Below are positions 10,521-20,616 of a stretch of DNA of 64,000 nucleotides, piece after piece. The stretch lies in assembly GCA_019918135.1 (NCBI GenBank), contig WBZZ01003859.1, forward strand, positions 40,001-104,000. Reading direction: 5' to 3'. The notes under the pieces are model-generated. The model was given only the letters and a program-made list of their open reading frames with translations, made no database searches and was not told where the DNA came from. Source of the DNA: Paulinella micropora (taxonomy: Eukaryota; Cercozoa; Imbricatea; Euglyphida; Paulinellidae). The translations under genes and the position numbers were made by a program. Each line of letters opens with the position of its first letter. The stretch's first letter is position 1.

Positions 10521-13500
10521 CCCAGCCGTCCGCCCCCTCGAACTCCAGCCACAGCTCCCCGAGCTCGGCCGGCACCAGGTAGCCCGGGCCCAGGCTGTCC
10601 GCACGGGTGTTCACCGCGACGAAGCGCAGCAGGGCGTAGGCGTCCAGCCCGGGCGGCAGCGTCAGGGGCCGCGTGGCGCTGGCGGGGGGCATCATGTCTA
10701 GGTAGAGCGTCGACCAGTGCTGGCCGCCGTCGTGGCTGCCCAGCAGCACAGAAATCTTCGGGGCCTTCTGTCCTAGACCGGCGCCAGCAGCTGCGCCACC
10801 GAGCCCGGGTCACTGTAGCCCTGGGGCTGGTTGCGCGGGGCCAGCTCTTCCAAGGCGAACGAGAGCTCGCCCACGACCGCGCTGCCGTAAACGGACAGGG
10901 TCTCGAGCACCACGAGACGGAAGGTAGTGTAGAAGGAGCCGGCCGTGCCGGCCACGGCGAACGTGCGGCTGCGGTTGAGGTCCGCCCAGTACGCGGCGGT
11001 GAGGGGGCTGCTCTGCGTGTACAGGATCGTCCAGGCCCCGCCGCCTTGGCTGCCCAGCAAGCGGAAGGTCCGGGGGGCTTGGTCCGTGTGCCTGGCCGTG
11101 AGGGTGAAGGACGCCACCCGCCACCGGGACTGCGCGTGGCTGACCTGGAGCCACTCCCCCACCACGCTGCCGCCGCCATCCACGTTGTACGTCACGGCCG
11201 CGCCGGCGGCGGGCAGGCCGCCCGGCGCCAGGTACGTGCCGGCCGCCGAGGACCAGTAGTCGGTGACCACGTCGGCGCGGCCGTTGAAGGCCCGCCACAC
11301 GTGCTGTGCGTTGGCGGCGTAGCTCGAGGCGGCGAGGGACCACTCCTCGTCGGGGTCGGTGCGGCTGGTCGCATTGTCCCAGGTGGGCGTAGCGCCGCGC
11401 CCGGTCCGGTTGTAGCAGGGTACACCTCGGCAAAGATCCAGCGGTACGCTAGGTAGTCGCCAGACGTTCAGCACGTAGTTCCGCCTCCAGCGGTAGCCCC
11501 AGGGGTCCTCCTGTCCGCCCCGCGGGGTTTCGTACAGTACCGTCCAATTCCCCTCGTCGCTGCCCTGCGCCGTCGCGGCCAGGTAGAGCCGGCGCGGGGC
11601 CCCGCCGCGCCAGGGGGGACGGGCCGTGCCCGGCAGGTAGCCGGCCAGCGTGAAGTCTGTCAGGCGCACCGGCTGGCCGTCCAGGCGGCGCAGCTGCAGC
11701 CATTCGCCCGCGAGCTGCTCGTTGCGAGTGGTGTTGGTGGTGGTGGGCCCCACGTAAGAGCCAGGAGCACGGCTCTCGGGGCCCAGGTAGTAGCCGCGGC
11801 TCAGCCACTCACGCGGCGCGGCACCAACCGCCAGCCGCTGCCCCGGGTACTCGGTGCCGTCGAACGCGTGCCAGCAGCGCCGGCTCGTAGACTGCAGGCC
11901 GGAGCAGGTCGCCGCCCAAGGCCCCGACACGTCGGCGGAAAAGTTCTGGGAAAAGGGCACGACCGAGGGCCCGGCGGCGCAATAGTTCGGGCTCTGGCTC
12001 GGTGTCCGCGTCGCCGTAGCGGTGGGGCTCGGGCTACCGCTCGGGGTGGCCGTGGGTGACCAGGTCGCCGATGCGCTGGCGGTCGCGCTGCCCGTGGGCG
12101 TGGGCGTGGGCGTAGACGAGCCGGGCGGGCTGCGGGTAGGCGTGGGCGAGCCCGTGGCGCTCGGCGAGGGTGTCGGCGTGGGCGTGGACGAGCCGGGGGG
12201 GCTGCGGGTAGGCGTGGACGAGCCGGTGGCGCTCGGTGAAGGTGTCGGCGTGGGCATGGGCGAGCCGGGCGGGCTGAGGGTAGGCGTGGGCGAGCCCGTG
12301 GCGCTCGGCGAGGGTGTCGGCGTGGGCGTGGACGAGCCGGGGGGCTGCGGGTAGGCGTGGACGAGCCGATGGCGCTCGGTGAAGGTGTCGGCGTGGGCGT
12401 GGGCGAGCCGGGCGGGCTGCGGGTAGGCGTGGGCGAGCCCGTGGCGCTCGGCGAGGGTGTAGGCGTGGGCGTGGGCGAGCCCGTGGCGCTCGCTGAGAAT
12501 GTAGGCGTGGGCGTGGACGAGCCAGTCGCGCCCGGCCCCGCGGGTGTCTCGCTGTGGGTGGTAGTCGGGCTGGGGCTGCGCGTAGGCGAGCCCGTGGCGC
12601 TCGCTGAGAATGTAGGCGTGGGCGTGGACGAGCCAGTCGCGCCCGGCCCCGCGGGTGTCTGGCTGTGGGTGGTAGTCGGGCTGGGGCTGCGCGTGGGCGA
12701 GCCCGTGGCGTTCGGCGAGGGTGTAGGCGTGGGCGAGCCCGTGGCGCCCGGTGGCGAGGGCGGACCCGGCCCCGCGGGTGTCTCGCTGTGGGTGGTAGTC
12801 GGGCTGGGGCTGCGCGTGGGCGAGCCCGTGGCGCTCGGCGAGGGTGTAGGCGTGGGCGTGGGCGAGCCCGTCGCGCCCGGCGACGAGGCGGACCCGGCCC
12901 CGCGGGTGTCTGGCTGTGGGTGGTAGTCGGGCTGGGGCTGTCGCTGGCGCCGCCGCTCCGGCTGGGGCCGGGCGAGGGGTCCCCCCCCCTGGCTAGGGCT
13001 CGCGGCCGGGCTGGACGAGAGCCCGGGGCTTCGCGGGGGCGACGGCAGGGAAGATGCCTCCGGGGGTGGTAGCCATTGCTGGCAGGTCAGCGGCGCCTGC
13101 CAGGCCGCCAGGCCCGAGGCCTGCACAAGCTCCAGGCAAGACTGGGCCGTCAGGTTAGCCCCCCAACCACTCAGGTCCTGGGCCAGGAGTGGTGCGCCGG
13201 CCAGCAGGCCCCCGGCCTCCCGCAGGTTGTCCAGCCTCCAACCCGACAGGTCAGCGCGCAGCTCGGCCGCCGCTGCGAACATGCCGGTCGCGTTCACGAC
13301 CTGCGTCAGGTTCCAGCGCTCCAGGCCCGGGATGGTGGTCGCCGCCGTGCCGCGGAACAGCCATGCCGTGTCCAGGACCCGCGACGTGTCCCAAGTGCTC
13401 ACGTTGGCGAACTTCAGGCAGGGGGAGTCTGCGAACGCCGCTCGCAACGAAGTGGCCGAACCAGTCTGCAGGCCCGAGACGTCGAAGCACGCGGCGGGCG

Positions 13501-14041
13501 ACAGCTCCGCGAAGCTGTACGCCAGCGACGTGACGTGTGACGTGTCCAGGTCTGACAACGGCGGCAGCGAAACCAGCGCGGCCTCGCCGTAGAAGTGGTA
13601 GCCCGTGCCGGGCGCCAGCTGCAGCCCACCCAACTGCGTGATGCGCAGCAGCCCGACTCCCCCTGTCTGCTGTTGGCGCCACTCCGGTGTCATGGCCTAA
13701 CCCAAGACCGGACCGGCTACTAGAACCTGAACCAGCCCCCCCCCCCCCCCTCCGCGGAACGTGTGGGCACATGGCTCAGCAGAGCTGCAACTCTGGGCCG
13801 GCGTGCCGTCGCCCCAGAACACCACCAAGAACACCACCAAGCCGTCGCCGGCCTGCGCCGCGCGGCGGCGGCGCGCGCCGTTGGCGCCGGCCATGGGCAG
13901 CGTCCAGGTCGTGCCACCTGCTAGCACTGACAGCTCCAGCACGAGGTCGGTGCTAACCGGCTCGCGCCGGGGCAGCACACAATAGGCCCCGGCGCGGGGC
14001 GCCAGGGCGGCCCAGAGGACACCCAGCCAGGCGATGCCCAT
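10521..14041 (-). pseudogene. Modular surface protein 1 (PKD-like, BspA LRR, Pro/Thr/Ser stalk, F5/8C-like), fossil
   Basis: From ATG 14041 there is a signal peptide (MGIAWLGVLWAALAPRAGAYC). A PKD-like domain follows with a WGDGTP motif, then BspA/DUF285-type leucine-rich repeats with the family's DTSxVxxxxxxF and LSGW motifs (DLDTSHVTSLAYSFAE, DLSGWRLDNLREAGG, 13.1-13.6 kb). A long Pro/Thr/Ser stalk lies at 12.0-13.0 kb. The distal part holds two or three discoidin-like (F5/8 type C) modules with WHAFDG or WRAFNG starts and GEWLQL and LLGSQGGGAWTILY cores (10.5-11.9 kb). The architecture suggests a secreted or virion-surface adhesin whose tips bind glycans. The gene is broken, with about three breaks, and its end is overlain by (TAG)n repeats. 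A similar but distinct protein lies at 23267-25800. Confidence 0.7.
11985..12960 (-). repeat. Coding minisatellite for a Pro/Thr/Ser stalk
   Basis: These are tandem, imperfect units of about 60-66 bp (GGCGTGGGCGAGCC-type on the plus strand). On the minus strand they encode SPTPTPSPSATGS and SPTPTRSPPGS segments. Such stalks are usually heavily O-glycosylated and hold a head domain away from a surface. High sequence identity between units implies recent expansion or contraction. Confidence 0.8.
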
Positions 14042-14444
14042 CACGGCCGGCTGAGGGAGGAAGCCGAGCCGACGAAGGCAGCAGGCGGCGCCGCAGAGAG
14101 GCAAGGACAGCAGTCAGCCACGTCCCCGCTCCTTTCCTTCCTTTCTGGGAGGCTGCCGGGGGGCCCCGTGCCAACCCCGCGGGGGGTGGGGGGAAGGCGG
14201 CGCGGGCTCGTGAGCGGCGGGATGGGGAGGGCGAAGGGTAGGAGGGGGGCTGGGGGGTACGGAGCGGAGGACGCACACCCTCCCCCCCTCCTCCTCCCTT
14301 TCCCTCGTCCTGCTTAGACACCTACTACACACCTACTGACCACACACACACCTACCCACACGCACACGCACCGCGCACCCCTGGTCGCAACTTCTGGGAC
14401 CCAGGGGAGGGAGGGGGTTTGCCCCCAGGCCGGTGCTAGCAGTC

Positions 14445-15059
14445 ATGTCCCGGCTGCAGCTATGGCGCCTGTGGTCAGTGTGGTGCGCCGGGCCCAGCCC
14501 GCGGCTAGTACTACTGTCTGTGCAAGGGCCTCTGTTCCAGGCGCTGTGCGCCGAGCCCGCCCTCACCGCCCGGCCCTACGCACACCACCTAGTGCTGGGG
14601 CCGCTAGAGAGCGCGACGGTGTTTGAAATACAGCCGTTCGTCAGGTTCCCGCAGTGCGAGTCCTTGGAAGTCGCGAGCGTACTCGCGACCACGTGTGGCG
14701 CGGAGGAGTGGCACTACCAGGACGACGCCGTGCGCGTGCGCGGGCCCCGGGTGGAGGAGCGGTTCTACCCCCCCGACGTGCTCGAGGTCAGCAGCCGCGC
14801 CGGCCTGCGCCAGCCCGCCCACCCCGACGTGACCCTGCGCTTCCGTGTGACCTGCCACGACGCCTACCAGTGCCGCGTGGCCTACACGTCCGTCCTGGTG
14901 TGCACCGACCGGTACACCAGGCGCCTGGCAGCCTGCGGGGCCCTGGTGTGGGCCGTGCTCGCGCTGTGCGTCGTCACGGTCTGCGCCGCGCGGCGCTGTC
15001 GGTCCGACGGACGCCCCCCTCCGCCGCGGGCGGTGGCGTGGCTGGCTAGTGCACAGTGA
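14445..15059 (+). CDS. Predicted single-pass membrane protein
   Basis: This is an open 204-codon frame from ATG 14445; the GTG 12 bases upstream is less likely. It has a hydrophobic N-terminus (WRLWSVWCAG...RLVLLSVQG) usable as a signal sequence, an ectodomain of about 120 residues with paired cysteines (FPQCES, TTCGAE, VTCHDAYQCR, LVCTDR), a transmembrane helix near the C-terminus (GALVWAVLALCVVTVCAA) and a short basic, Pro-rich tail. The layout is type I membrane glycoprotein-like. It lies divergently from surface protein 1 and could be another envelope or surface component. No homologue is recognised. Confidence 0.65.
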   Translation: MSRLQLWRLWSVWCAGPSPRLVLLSVQGPLFQALCAEPALTARPYAHHLVLGPLESATVFEIQPFVRFPQCESLEVASVLATTCGAEEWHYQDDAVRVRGPRVEERFYPPDVLEVSSRAGLRQPAHPDVTLRFRVTCHDAYQCRVAYTSVLVCTDRYTRRLAACGALVWAVLALCVVTVCAARRCRSDGRPPPPRAVAWLASAQ

Positions 15060-15122
15060 CCACGGGAACGGGGGGGGGGGGGGGGGAGTAACAGGAGGTA
15101 GCTGGGCCTGCCCAGACGACGG

Positions 15123-15659
15123 GTGCGGCGGCGGGCCAGAGCATGCCCAGACAACAGCTGCGGCGGCGTGCAGGAGGCTCTGCGTCGGAGCTTTACTAAC
15201 GAACGTGCCAGGGCGGGGAGCCCTGCGACTTTGCAGTGCCCAGTGGCGAAGAGACTCTGCCCTGCTCAAGTTGCAGGTGCTCGTGATAATTGGGATAGTA
15301 TCCTGCTGTCACTCACGGTGCACGACTGTGCGGCGCTCGAAGAAATACGCTTCCGCCCCGAGCCGGAGATCCGGCGGGTAGCCGGCGAAGGCCGGCGGCT
15401 CTCCATCCACGTCCAGGAGTGTAATCAGCTGAGGCAACTGTCGCTACCTCCCCTGCGCCTCCCGCTGGAGCTCACGGTTCGTGACTGTGCTGCGCTCGGA
15501 ACTATAGACCTGCCCGCCCCCCAGGACGGACCGCGCGGCGACCTCACACTCAAGCTAGCCGGTTGTCCTCTACTGGCCCAGGGGGGGTTCAGCACAGGAG
15601 CGGGACGAGGGGAGGGGGCCAGCAGCGCGCCGGGGCGCGAGAGAGAGAGGGTCGCGTAG
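15123..15659 (+). CDS. Short leucine-rich-repeat protein, possibly partial
   Basis: The central 120 residues contain four irregular LRR-like strands (LTVHDCAALEEIRF, IHVQECNQLRQLSLPPL, LTVRDCAALGTIDL, LKLAGCPLL), each with a Cys after the strand. The same strand style occurs in the 720-residue protein at 20617-22779, so they may be paralogues. No ATG precedes the repeats in frame (the frame opens at GTG 15123), so the start is uncertain and the gene may be a fragment. Confidence 0.45.
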   Translation: MRRRARACPDNSCGGVQEALRRSFTNERARAGSPATLQCPVAKRLCPAQVAGARDNWDSILLSLTVHDCAALEEIRFRPEPEIRRVAGEGRRLSIHVQECNQLRQLSLPPLRLPLELTVRDCAALGTIDLPAPQDGPRGDLTLKLAGCPLLAQGGFSTGAGRGEGASSAPGRERERVA

Positions 15660-15964
15660 TCTGGCTAGCGGCCAAACCCGGCCAGGCACCGGAGCGAGGA
15701 AGGGGAGGGGACGCTGGCTCATTAAAAGGCCAAGCCCGGCATAGAAGCCCCGAGGGGGGCTGGCTACTTTCCTACGGCCCGAGGGCGGGGGTGGCTGTCA
15801 GGGGATTGGTAATTTAATCCGCGTGCGCGGTGGACGGACTAGCGCTACCGCGTGGCCACCGGTGCTAAGCGCACCCGTCGTGCGCGTGGGGGGGAGGGCG
15901 AGGCGGTCCAGACAGGGCCGGGCTTAGCAGCCCCTAGCCCGCGCGGCTGCTGCGCGAGGCCTGG
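15660..15964. other. Intergenic gap
   Basis: This is GC-rich DNA of about 300 bp between convergent genes. I see no supported gene or repeat. A CATTAAAAGG stretch near 15720 is the only AT-rich patch. Confidence 0.5.
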
Positions 15965-16135
15965 CTAGCGGTCGCACAGCTGCAGCGCCCGGCCGCTGGC
16001 CAAGTCAAACGTACAACCACAGCCGAAACGGATCGTGTGTGCTGCCAGGACGAAGTCGGCGGGGCCTTCGTCGGCTAGGTGGCCGGAGCAGGAACAGGAG
16101 GGGCCCAGGGGTTCGCGCTGCGCGTAGCTTCTCAT
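15965..16135 (-). CDS. 56-residue Cys-rich mini-protein
   Basis: ATG 16135 to TAG 15965 encodes 56 residues beginning MRSYAQREPLGPSCSCSGH, followed by FGCGCTFD and a final LQLCDR. Two CxC pairs plus H and C are spaced like a small zinc-binding or disulfide-stabilised knuckle. The frame uses sensible codons in a region where alternative frames are Pro/Arg-rich noise. No homologue is recognised. It is tandem with the minus-strand gene at 16268-16783. Confidence 0.45.
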   Translation of the reverse strand: MRSYAQREPLGPSCSCSGHLADEGPADFVLAAHTIRFGCGCTFDLASGRALQLCDR

Positions 16136-16267
16136 CGTGGCCCGCTGGGTGCTGGCGTTCTGTGGTAGTACCGTGCCGCCGACCCAAGGGGCCGGGCGGG
16201 GGGGGGCGGGGGGCCGCGGGGGGTGGGTCGTGGGCAGGTGGGGGGGGGGGGCGTCGGGGAGGGGGGC

Positions 16268-16783
16268 CTACGTAGCGCCCGCGGGGGGGGAGGGGCGCCG
16301 CCGGCCGGCCGCCCCCGTCGCCCCTCCCCCGGACTGCGCCTGCGCTGGCCGTAGGCCGGCGCTCCAGCTCTGGAGCTGCAGGAGCCACCGTGGACGGTGC
16401 TCGCCGCCCGCGAGCGCCGGTGGCGGCCGGCGGTGCTCGGCATCCGCCGCGGGCGGGGTGCCGCCGCCGGGCCCGACACGATCGTCGGCGCCCGCTTCCG
16501 TGTCAGCGTCCGCTTCCTCAGGGTCGGCCTCCGTCTCCGGGTCGGTCTCTGTCTCGGAGTCCGCCGCCTGACGGGCGTGGCGCCCGCACAGCCCGGGCGT
16601 GGCGGCCCCGGCGCGCCGGAAGAGGCTTCTCCGTGCGCAGGGCCGGCAGGCCTGCACCCAGGCCGTCCAGCGCCGGCCGTGCCCCGGCCTGTACCTGCCC
16701 AGCAGCGGTCCGCGGCGCCACCCCTGGAAACTGTACTTGACCGTGCCCCGGCGCCGGGCAGCACGCGCGGCGGAGGGTGCCAT
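16268..16783 (-). CDS. Unrecognised basic/acidic protein with Cys-His cluster
   Basis: This is a 171-codon frame from ATG 16783. The N-terminal third is basic with aromatic residues (GTVKYSFQGWRRGPLLGRY), then comes a cluster CRPCARRSLF...GLCGRH that could bind zinc, then a strongly acidic stretch (DSETETDPETEADPEEADAD), then low-complexity Gly/Arg/Pro. The change from basic to acidic is characteristic of nuclear or DNA-associated viral proteins, but that is inference. The C-terminal low-complexity part is doubtful, as poly-G tracts overlap it. Confidence 0.4.
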   Translation of the reverse strand: MAPSAARAARRRGTVKYSFQGWRRGPLLGRYRPGHGRRWTAWVQACRPCARRSLFRRAGAATPGLCGRHARQAADSETETDPETEADPEEADADTEAGADDRVGPGGGTPPAADAEHRRPPPALAGGEHRPRWLLQLQSWSAGLRPAQAQSGGGATGAAGRRRPSPPAGAT

Positions 16784-17066
16784 AGCAGGGGCTTTCTGCC
16801 CCCGGCCGCGTGTACGGCGGGGCTGAGCTGGCCCGGCCCGCCCCCCGCGCGCGCCCGGGGGGGAGGCGGCGGGGCGCCCCGCCCCGGGCGCGGCGCCACG
16901 CCCGTGCCCGGGGCCCGGGGGGGGGGGGGGGGAGGCGGGAAGGAGGGGGGGGGGAGGTCGTCGGGCGGAGGGGGGGACCCGACGAAACCTGTCTCCCCCC
17001 CCCCCCCGCCCCCGCGCACACCGGCTCTCCCGGCGACGGGGGCCGCCCGCCCCCGGCTGGCAGAAA

Positions 17067-17514
17067 TGCTGAGCGTGGACGACTGCCTAGCGGCCAGACC
17101 GGGGGCCCGCACCCGCGCGGCCCGCATCCCGCGCCAGCACGCCTGCCCCGACTGCCAGGGCAGCGAACTCGTGTGCGTGAACGGCTCTGCGTGTGACTGT
17201 GGGTGGCTGGGCTCCGTCGTAGCCGAGCACCTGACGAGGCTGCTGGTGCAGCGCGGCTACGCCCGGCGGCTGTCGCACCCACGGGACGTAGTGGGTGAGT
17301 GGCTGCCGTTCCTGCCCCCGGGCGAGGCGGCCCAGCCGCTCGCTGGTGGGGCGTGCGGCCCGGCGACATTGTGCGTGTGTCTTCGTGGCTGGACGGGGGC
17401 GAGCAGCCTACCTACCGCCGGTGCGGGCCCCTGGGCGCCGAACAGTTCCGGCGCGACAGCATCGTCCCCAAGAAGCCGAGGCAGGTAGATCGCCAGGGCC
17501 GCTACACCACTTGA
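17067..17514 (+). pseudogene. RPB5-like RNA polymerase subunit with N-terminal zinc ribbon, fossil
   Basis: From ATG 17067 an early zinc-ribbon motif is visible (CPDCQGSELVCVNGSACDCG), similar in spacing to TFIIB, TFIIS or RPB9 ribbons. Near the end is WWGVRPGDIVRVSS...GEQPTYRRC, which resembles the conserved C-terminus of RPB5/RpoH (GxxxGDIVKIxR...AGxxxxYRxV). RPB5 bridges the jaw of RNA polymerase. Several large DNA viruses encode their own copy, and an RPB2-like gene lies in the same island. A ribbon fused to RPB5 is not usual, so this could instead be an unrelated transcription factor. The gene appears broken once. An AATAAA follows at 17723. Confidence 0.45.
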
Positions 17515-17722
17515 GGGGGGGGCCCGCCCCCCCCCCTCCCCCCGCCCCTTTCGCCTGCCACCCGCGACGGTTAGTGGGGGGGCTCTCCGCAGGTCCTCTG
17601 TCCGCCTCTCTTCTCCTTCGTAGCCCGGCCCGTGCTGCCGGCCGGCAACAAGGCAGGCATCGGGTGCGGAGCCCGACCAACTGCCTCCCCCGCCTGGCTG
17701 TCAAAAACAGAACGGTGCATTT

Positions 17723-17728
17723 AATAAA
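17723..17728 (+). terminator. AATAAA polyadenylation signal
   Basis: AATAAA lies about 210 bp after the RPB5-like gene in an AT-rich pocket of otherwise GC-rich DNA. Similar signals follow the genes ending at 20152 and 27786, which supports eukaryote-style 3' processing of island transcripts. Confidence 0.5.
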
Positions 17729-17776
17729 AAATAACTCTCGTAAGCCCTTCCTTCTTCAGAAAACAGGACGGTGGTG

Positions 17777-18403
17777 CTAAGAGAAGATGTTGCCTAGCGC
17801 TAGGTCACGGATGGCCCTTCTGAGCGCGGGTACTTGCTGGGGCACTGCCTCCAGCCTCGCGATGACGTAGCCCCAGCTCTCTCGGCCTTCGACCCACCCG
17901 TCACCGTACCAGTCAAAGTCCTGATCCACAAAGTAGAAGAGCGCTGCCAGGGGGTGAGAAAAGGAGCCGTCCGCTCCCTCGTCGTCGTCGCTCTCGCACT
18001 CTTCCTCCCCCTTTTGCTCTAGGTCCCGCAGGATCTCCTGTGTGTCCCACTGGTCGGCCTCCCCGGTCCCAAAGTGGAGCAGGCACGCCATCACCTCAGC
18101 CAGGACCTTTTGCTGCCACTGGGCCTTGAGCCGGGCGAGATAGGCGGCTAGGTGTGGCTGTCGGTGCACCTCGGCGGTGGCGCGGGCAAACTTCATTTCG
18201 GCACGGGCCCGGCGACCAAAGACAGCTTTGCGCCGCTTGAGGGGTGGCGGGGGTGTGGAGGGGCGGGCGTCTGCGCCACGGCGCTTCTGGCCCGCCGGCA
18301 CCGGGGCGCCGGACGGGGCGTCGGCCAGCGCCCGCGCCGCAGCGGTCGGAGACGGAAGAGGGGTCGGAGGGAGCAAGTCGGCGGTACACGAGGAAGTAGA
18401 CAT
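17777..18403 (-). CDS. Unrecognised 208-residue protein with nuclear-type basic patch
   Basis: The frame is open from ATG 18403. The N-terminus is Ser/Thr/Pro/Ala-rich and disordered. A basic patch (LKRRKAVFGRRARAEMKFAR) could be a nuclear localisation signal. The middle is helical (HLAAYLARLKAQWQQKVLAEV), then an acidic linker (GEEECESDDDEGAD), then a folded, aromatic-rich end (HPLAALFYFVDQDFDWYGDG) closing with ALGNIFS. The balanced composition and low frame noise make this a confident gene without a recognised family. The longer upstream extension of the frame is Gly/Arg/Pro noise. It faces the RPB5-like gene tail to tail. Confidence 0.65.
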   Translation of the reverse strand: MSTSSCTADLLPPTPLPSPTAAARALADAPSGAPVPAGQKRRGADARPSTPPPPLKRRKAVFGRRARAEMKFARATAEVHRQPHLAAYLARLKAQWQQKVLAEVMACLLHFGTGEADQWDTQEILRDLEQKGEEECESDDDEGADGSFSHPLAALFYFVDQDFDWYGDGWVEGRESWGYVIARLEAVPQQVPALRRAIRDLALGNIFS

Positions 18404-18782
18404 GGGCTCTGCCCTCAGCGAGCGGGATTGAATTGTGGCCGGGACCGGGGAGCTGGCGTCCTCCCCCCCCGGCGCAGCGTGCGTCGCGCGCCCGGCCTCG
18501 CGCGTCCGCCGCCGCGCTGGCGCCCGCCCCCCCCCCCCCCCCTCGGGTGCACGCGGCGCCGCCCGTGACACGCGGCGCCCCCGAGGGGGGCACGCGGCGC
18601 CGCCCGTGGCACGCGTGCCCACGAGGGGGCGGGAACGCCGTTCGCTTCCCCCCTCTCCCCGGCCCCCCGCGGTGCGTGCGCGCCCTGGCGCAGGGAGGGT
18701 AGCGGACAGCGCGGGGGTACAGGCTACCCCACAAAGCACGAGCGGCCGAAGCCGCCCAAGCCAGCACCGGCTGAAGGCGCTC

Positions 18783-20152
18783 ATGTCTAGCGCTGCCGGA
18801 CTTAGCGACCTGGCGGCTCCGCCGAGGAGGACGTGCCCCACTCGAGCTTCTGGGCCAGGTACTTCCAAGCCGTGATAACCCACGAGCTGAAAAGTCGGAA
18901 GAAGCGGGGCCGCCTCGCGGCCTATGCCGGCCCGGGGACGCCCCCGAAGCGCCGGGCGTTTTCCCGGACCAGGTGGCCCCTTCGCCCCGGCCCGCAAGAT
19001 TGTTTCCTGGCGGCCAGGCTAGCGTCCCTCAACAAGGCGGCTCTCACCGCGGCGATCGGCGCCCAGGCCTCGTGCACCCCGGCCGCGGTGGCGGACTGTA
19101 TGCTGGCGGTGGGCTCGCGCCACGCGCTGTCGACGGGCTGCGCGCCCGACCCCAGCGCCACGGACAAGCTGGTGGCCTTCTTTGCCGGCGTGCTGCAGCA
19201 CCGGGCCACCAGGGCCCACCCCCGCTGCACGGGGCCCAAGCCGCACGGCAGCGCCCCGCAGTGCGGCTGCGCCTTCCGGCACAACGCCCTGGGGCGGGCC
19301 CTGGCACTCAGCGCCTGGCCTGCCTGCAGCTTGGGGCAGGACAACCTCGGTCGCTGCCTGGAGCTGCTGCGACAGGCAGGAGCGGAGGCTGTGCGCCACG
19401 CGCTCGAGCCCGTGTTTCACGGCCTGGCCCAGGACGAAGCGCGGCGCAGGCAGGACGAACTAAGCTCCGAGTGCTCGTTCGCCTTGTTGGCGCTGGGGGC
19501 CAGGCCACTGGACGCGCTGTGGCTGTGGTACGACTGACAATTCTGGCCGGCCCAACTAGACTCCCTCACGGGCCAGAGCCGGCGCCACGAACTCACGGTG
19601 GGGCTGCGTGTCCTCGAGCCGGGCGACGGGCCCGGCCCGCACTCTGCCGCCGGCAGCCAGGCTCTGCACCCGGCGGACACGGCGCTGCTCCTCGACGCCC
19701 TGGCCCCTCCCCCGCCGAGCGCCGCGTCCAGGCTACGCGACGTGCTAGCGTCCGCGGTACAGCGGGCCGGGCCCCGCTACGCCCTGCGCTCCTTTCGGGT
19801 GCGCCCCAACTACGACGGAGTGCCCGTCTCTGCCCCCGCCGCCGCCGAGTGGCCTGAGTACTTTGCCCAGAGCTTCGAGGTGACGGAGCTAGCGGGGGCG
19901 GGAGAGCAGCCGGAGGGCCGGGGGGCGCTGTGCCTGCCCGCGCACGCCCGCCAGCAGCCCTTCCACCGCTTCTTTCGTCAGTACCTAGACCCGCACCTCC
20001 GCCACGTGCGGCGCGACTGGCCGGTGGCGCTGTCGGTGCTCGTGGGCTCGTATTGTTTCGGGGGAGGGGGGATCCACGGCAGGAGCAGGCTCGAGGAGGG
20101 CTCCCGTCCTGACCGGGTGGCCGTTAGCCACGAACGTCCGGCCGAGCACTGA
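18783..20152 (+). pseudogene. Large unrecognised gene, fossil
   Basis: A long plus-strand gene of about 450 codons starts from ATG 18783 or slightly downstream. Features are a helical N-terminal segment (YFQAVITHELKSRKKRGRLA), several Cys/His pairs (RCTGPKPHGSAPQCGCAFRH), helical repeats (DNLGRCLELLRQAGAEAVRH), and a C-terminal part with aromatic patches (WPEYFAQSFEVTELAG, PFHRFFRQYLDPHLRHV). I do not recognise the fold. It seems broken about twice. An AATAAA at 20252 follows. Confidence 0.5.
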
Positions 20153-20251
20153 CTCACTGGCCGCTTCCGCGCCCCTCAGGCCGTCCGGAGGGTTCGGTGC
20201 CGGGGGGGCTCGCCCGGCCACTCCGCCGGCCCCTTCTTTTCGGTTGGTGTC

Positions 20252-20257
20252 AATAAA
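20252..20257 (+). terminator. AATAAA polyadenylation signal
   Basis: GTCAATAAAAATC lies 100 bp after the stop of the gene ending at 20152, in a short AT-rich pocket. It is consistent with a 3' end signal for that gene. Confidence 0.55.
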
Positions 20258-20616
20258 AATCATGGCGTGGACTGTCTGTGTTTTATGATCCCGTGCGGCC
20301 GGGGGCCGGGGACGTCACCGAAAGAAGCCCCGTCTCGTCCGCGCGGCGGCGTTCTGCACCCGCCTTGCCTTTGCTATGCGGCGCGCCCCAAGGAGCGGAA
20401 CAAGAGAGAAGGGGTACCAGGGAGGAGAGTGGGGTCCTCTCCCCTCCCTTCCTTCCTTCCCCCCTCCCCCGCGGCACCCGCCCGCTCTCCCCAGACCGCC
20501 TGCCCCGTGCCGACACCTATCTGCCACCCCGTGGGGAGGAGACGCTCGCGCCGGAACCCCACCCCGTGGCAAGGAGACGCTCGCGCCGGAGTTTTACCCC
20601 CGGGCCCTACGCCCCC

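Noticed and set aside
16132-17369. Minus-strand ORFs of 331 and 283 codons
   Set aside because: Composition is Pro/Gly/Arg noise across poly-G tracts; the plus-strand RPB5-like gene and the 171-codon minus-strand ORF explain the region better.
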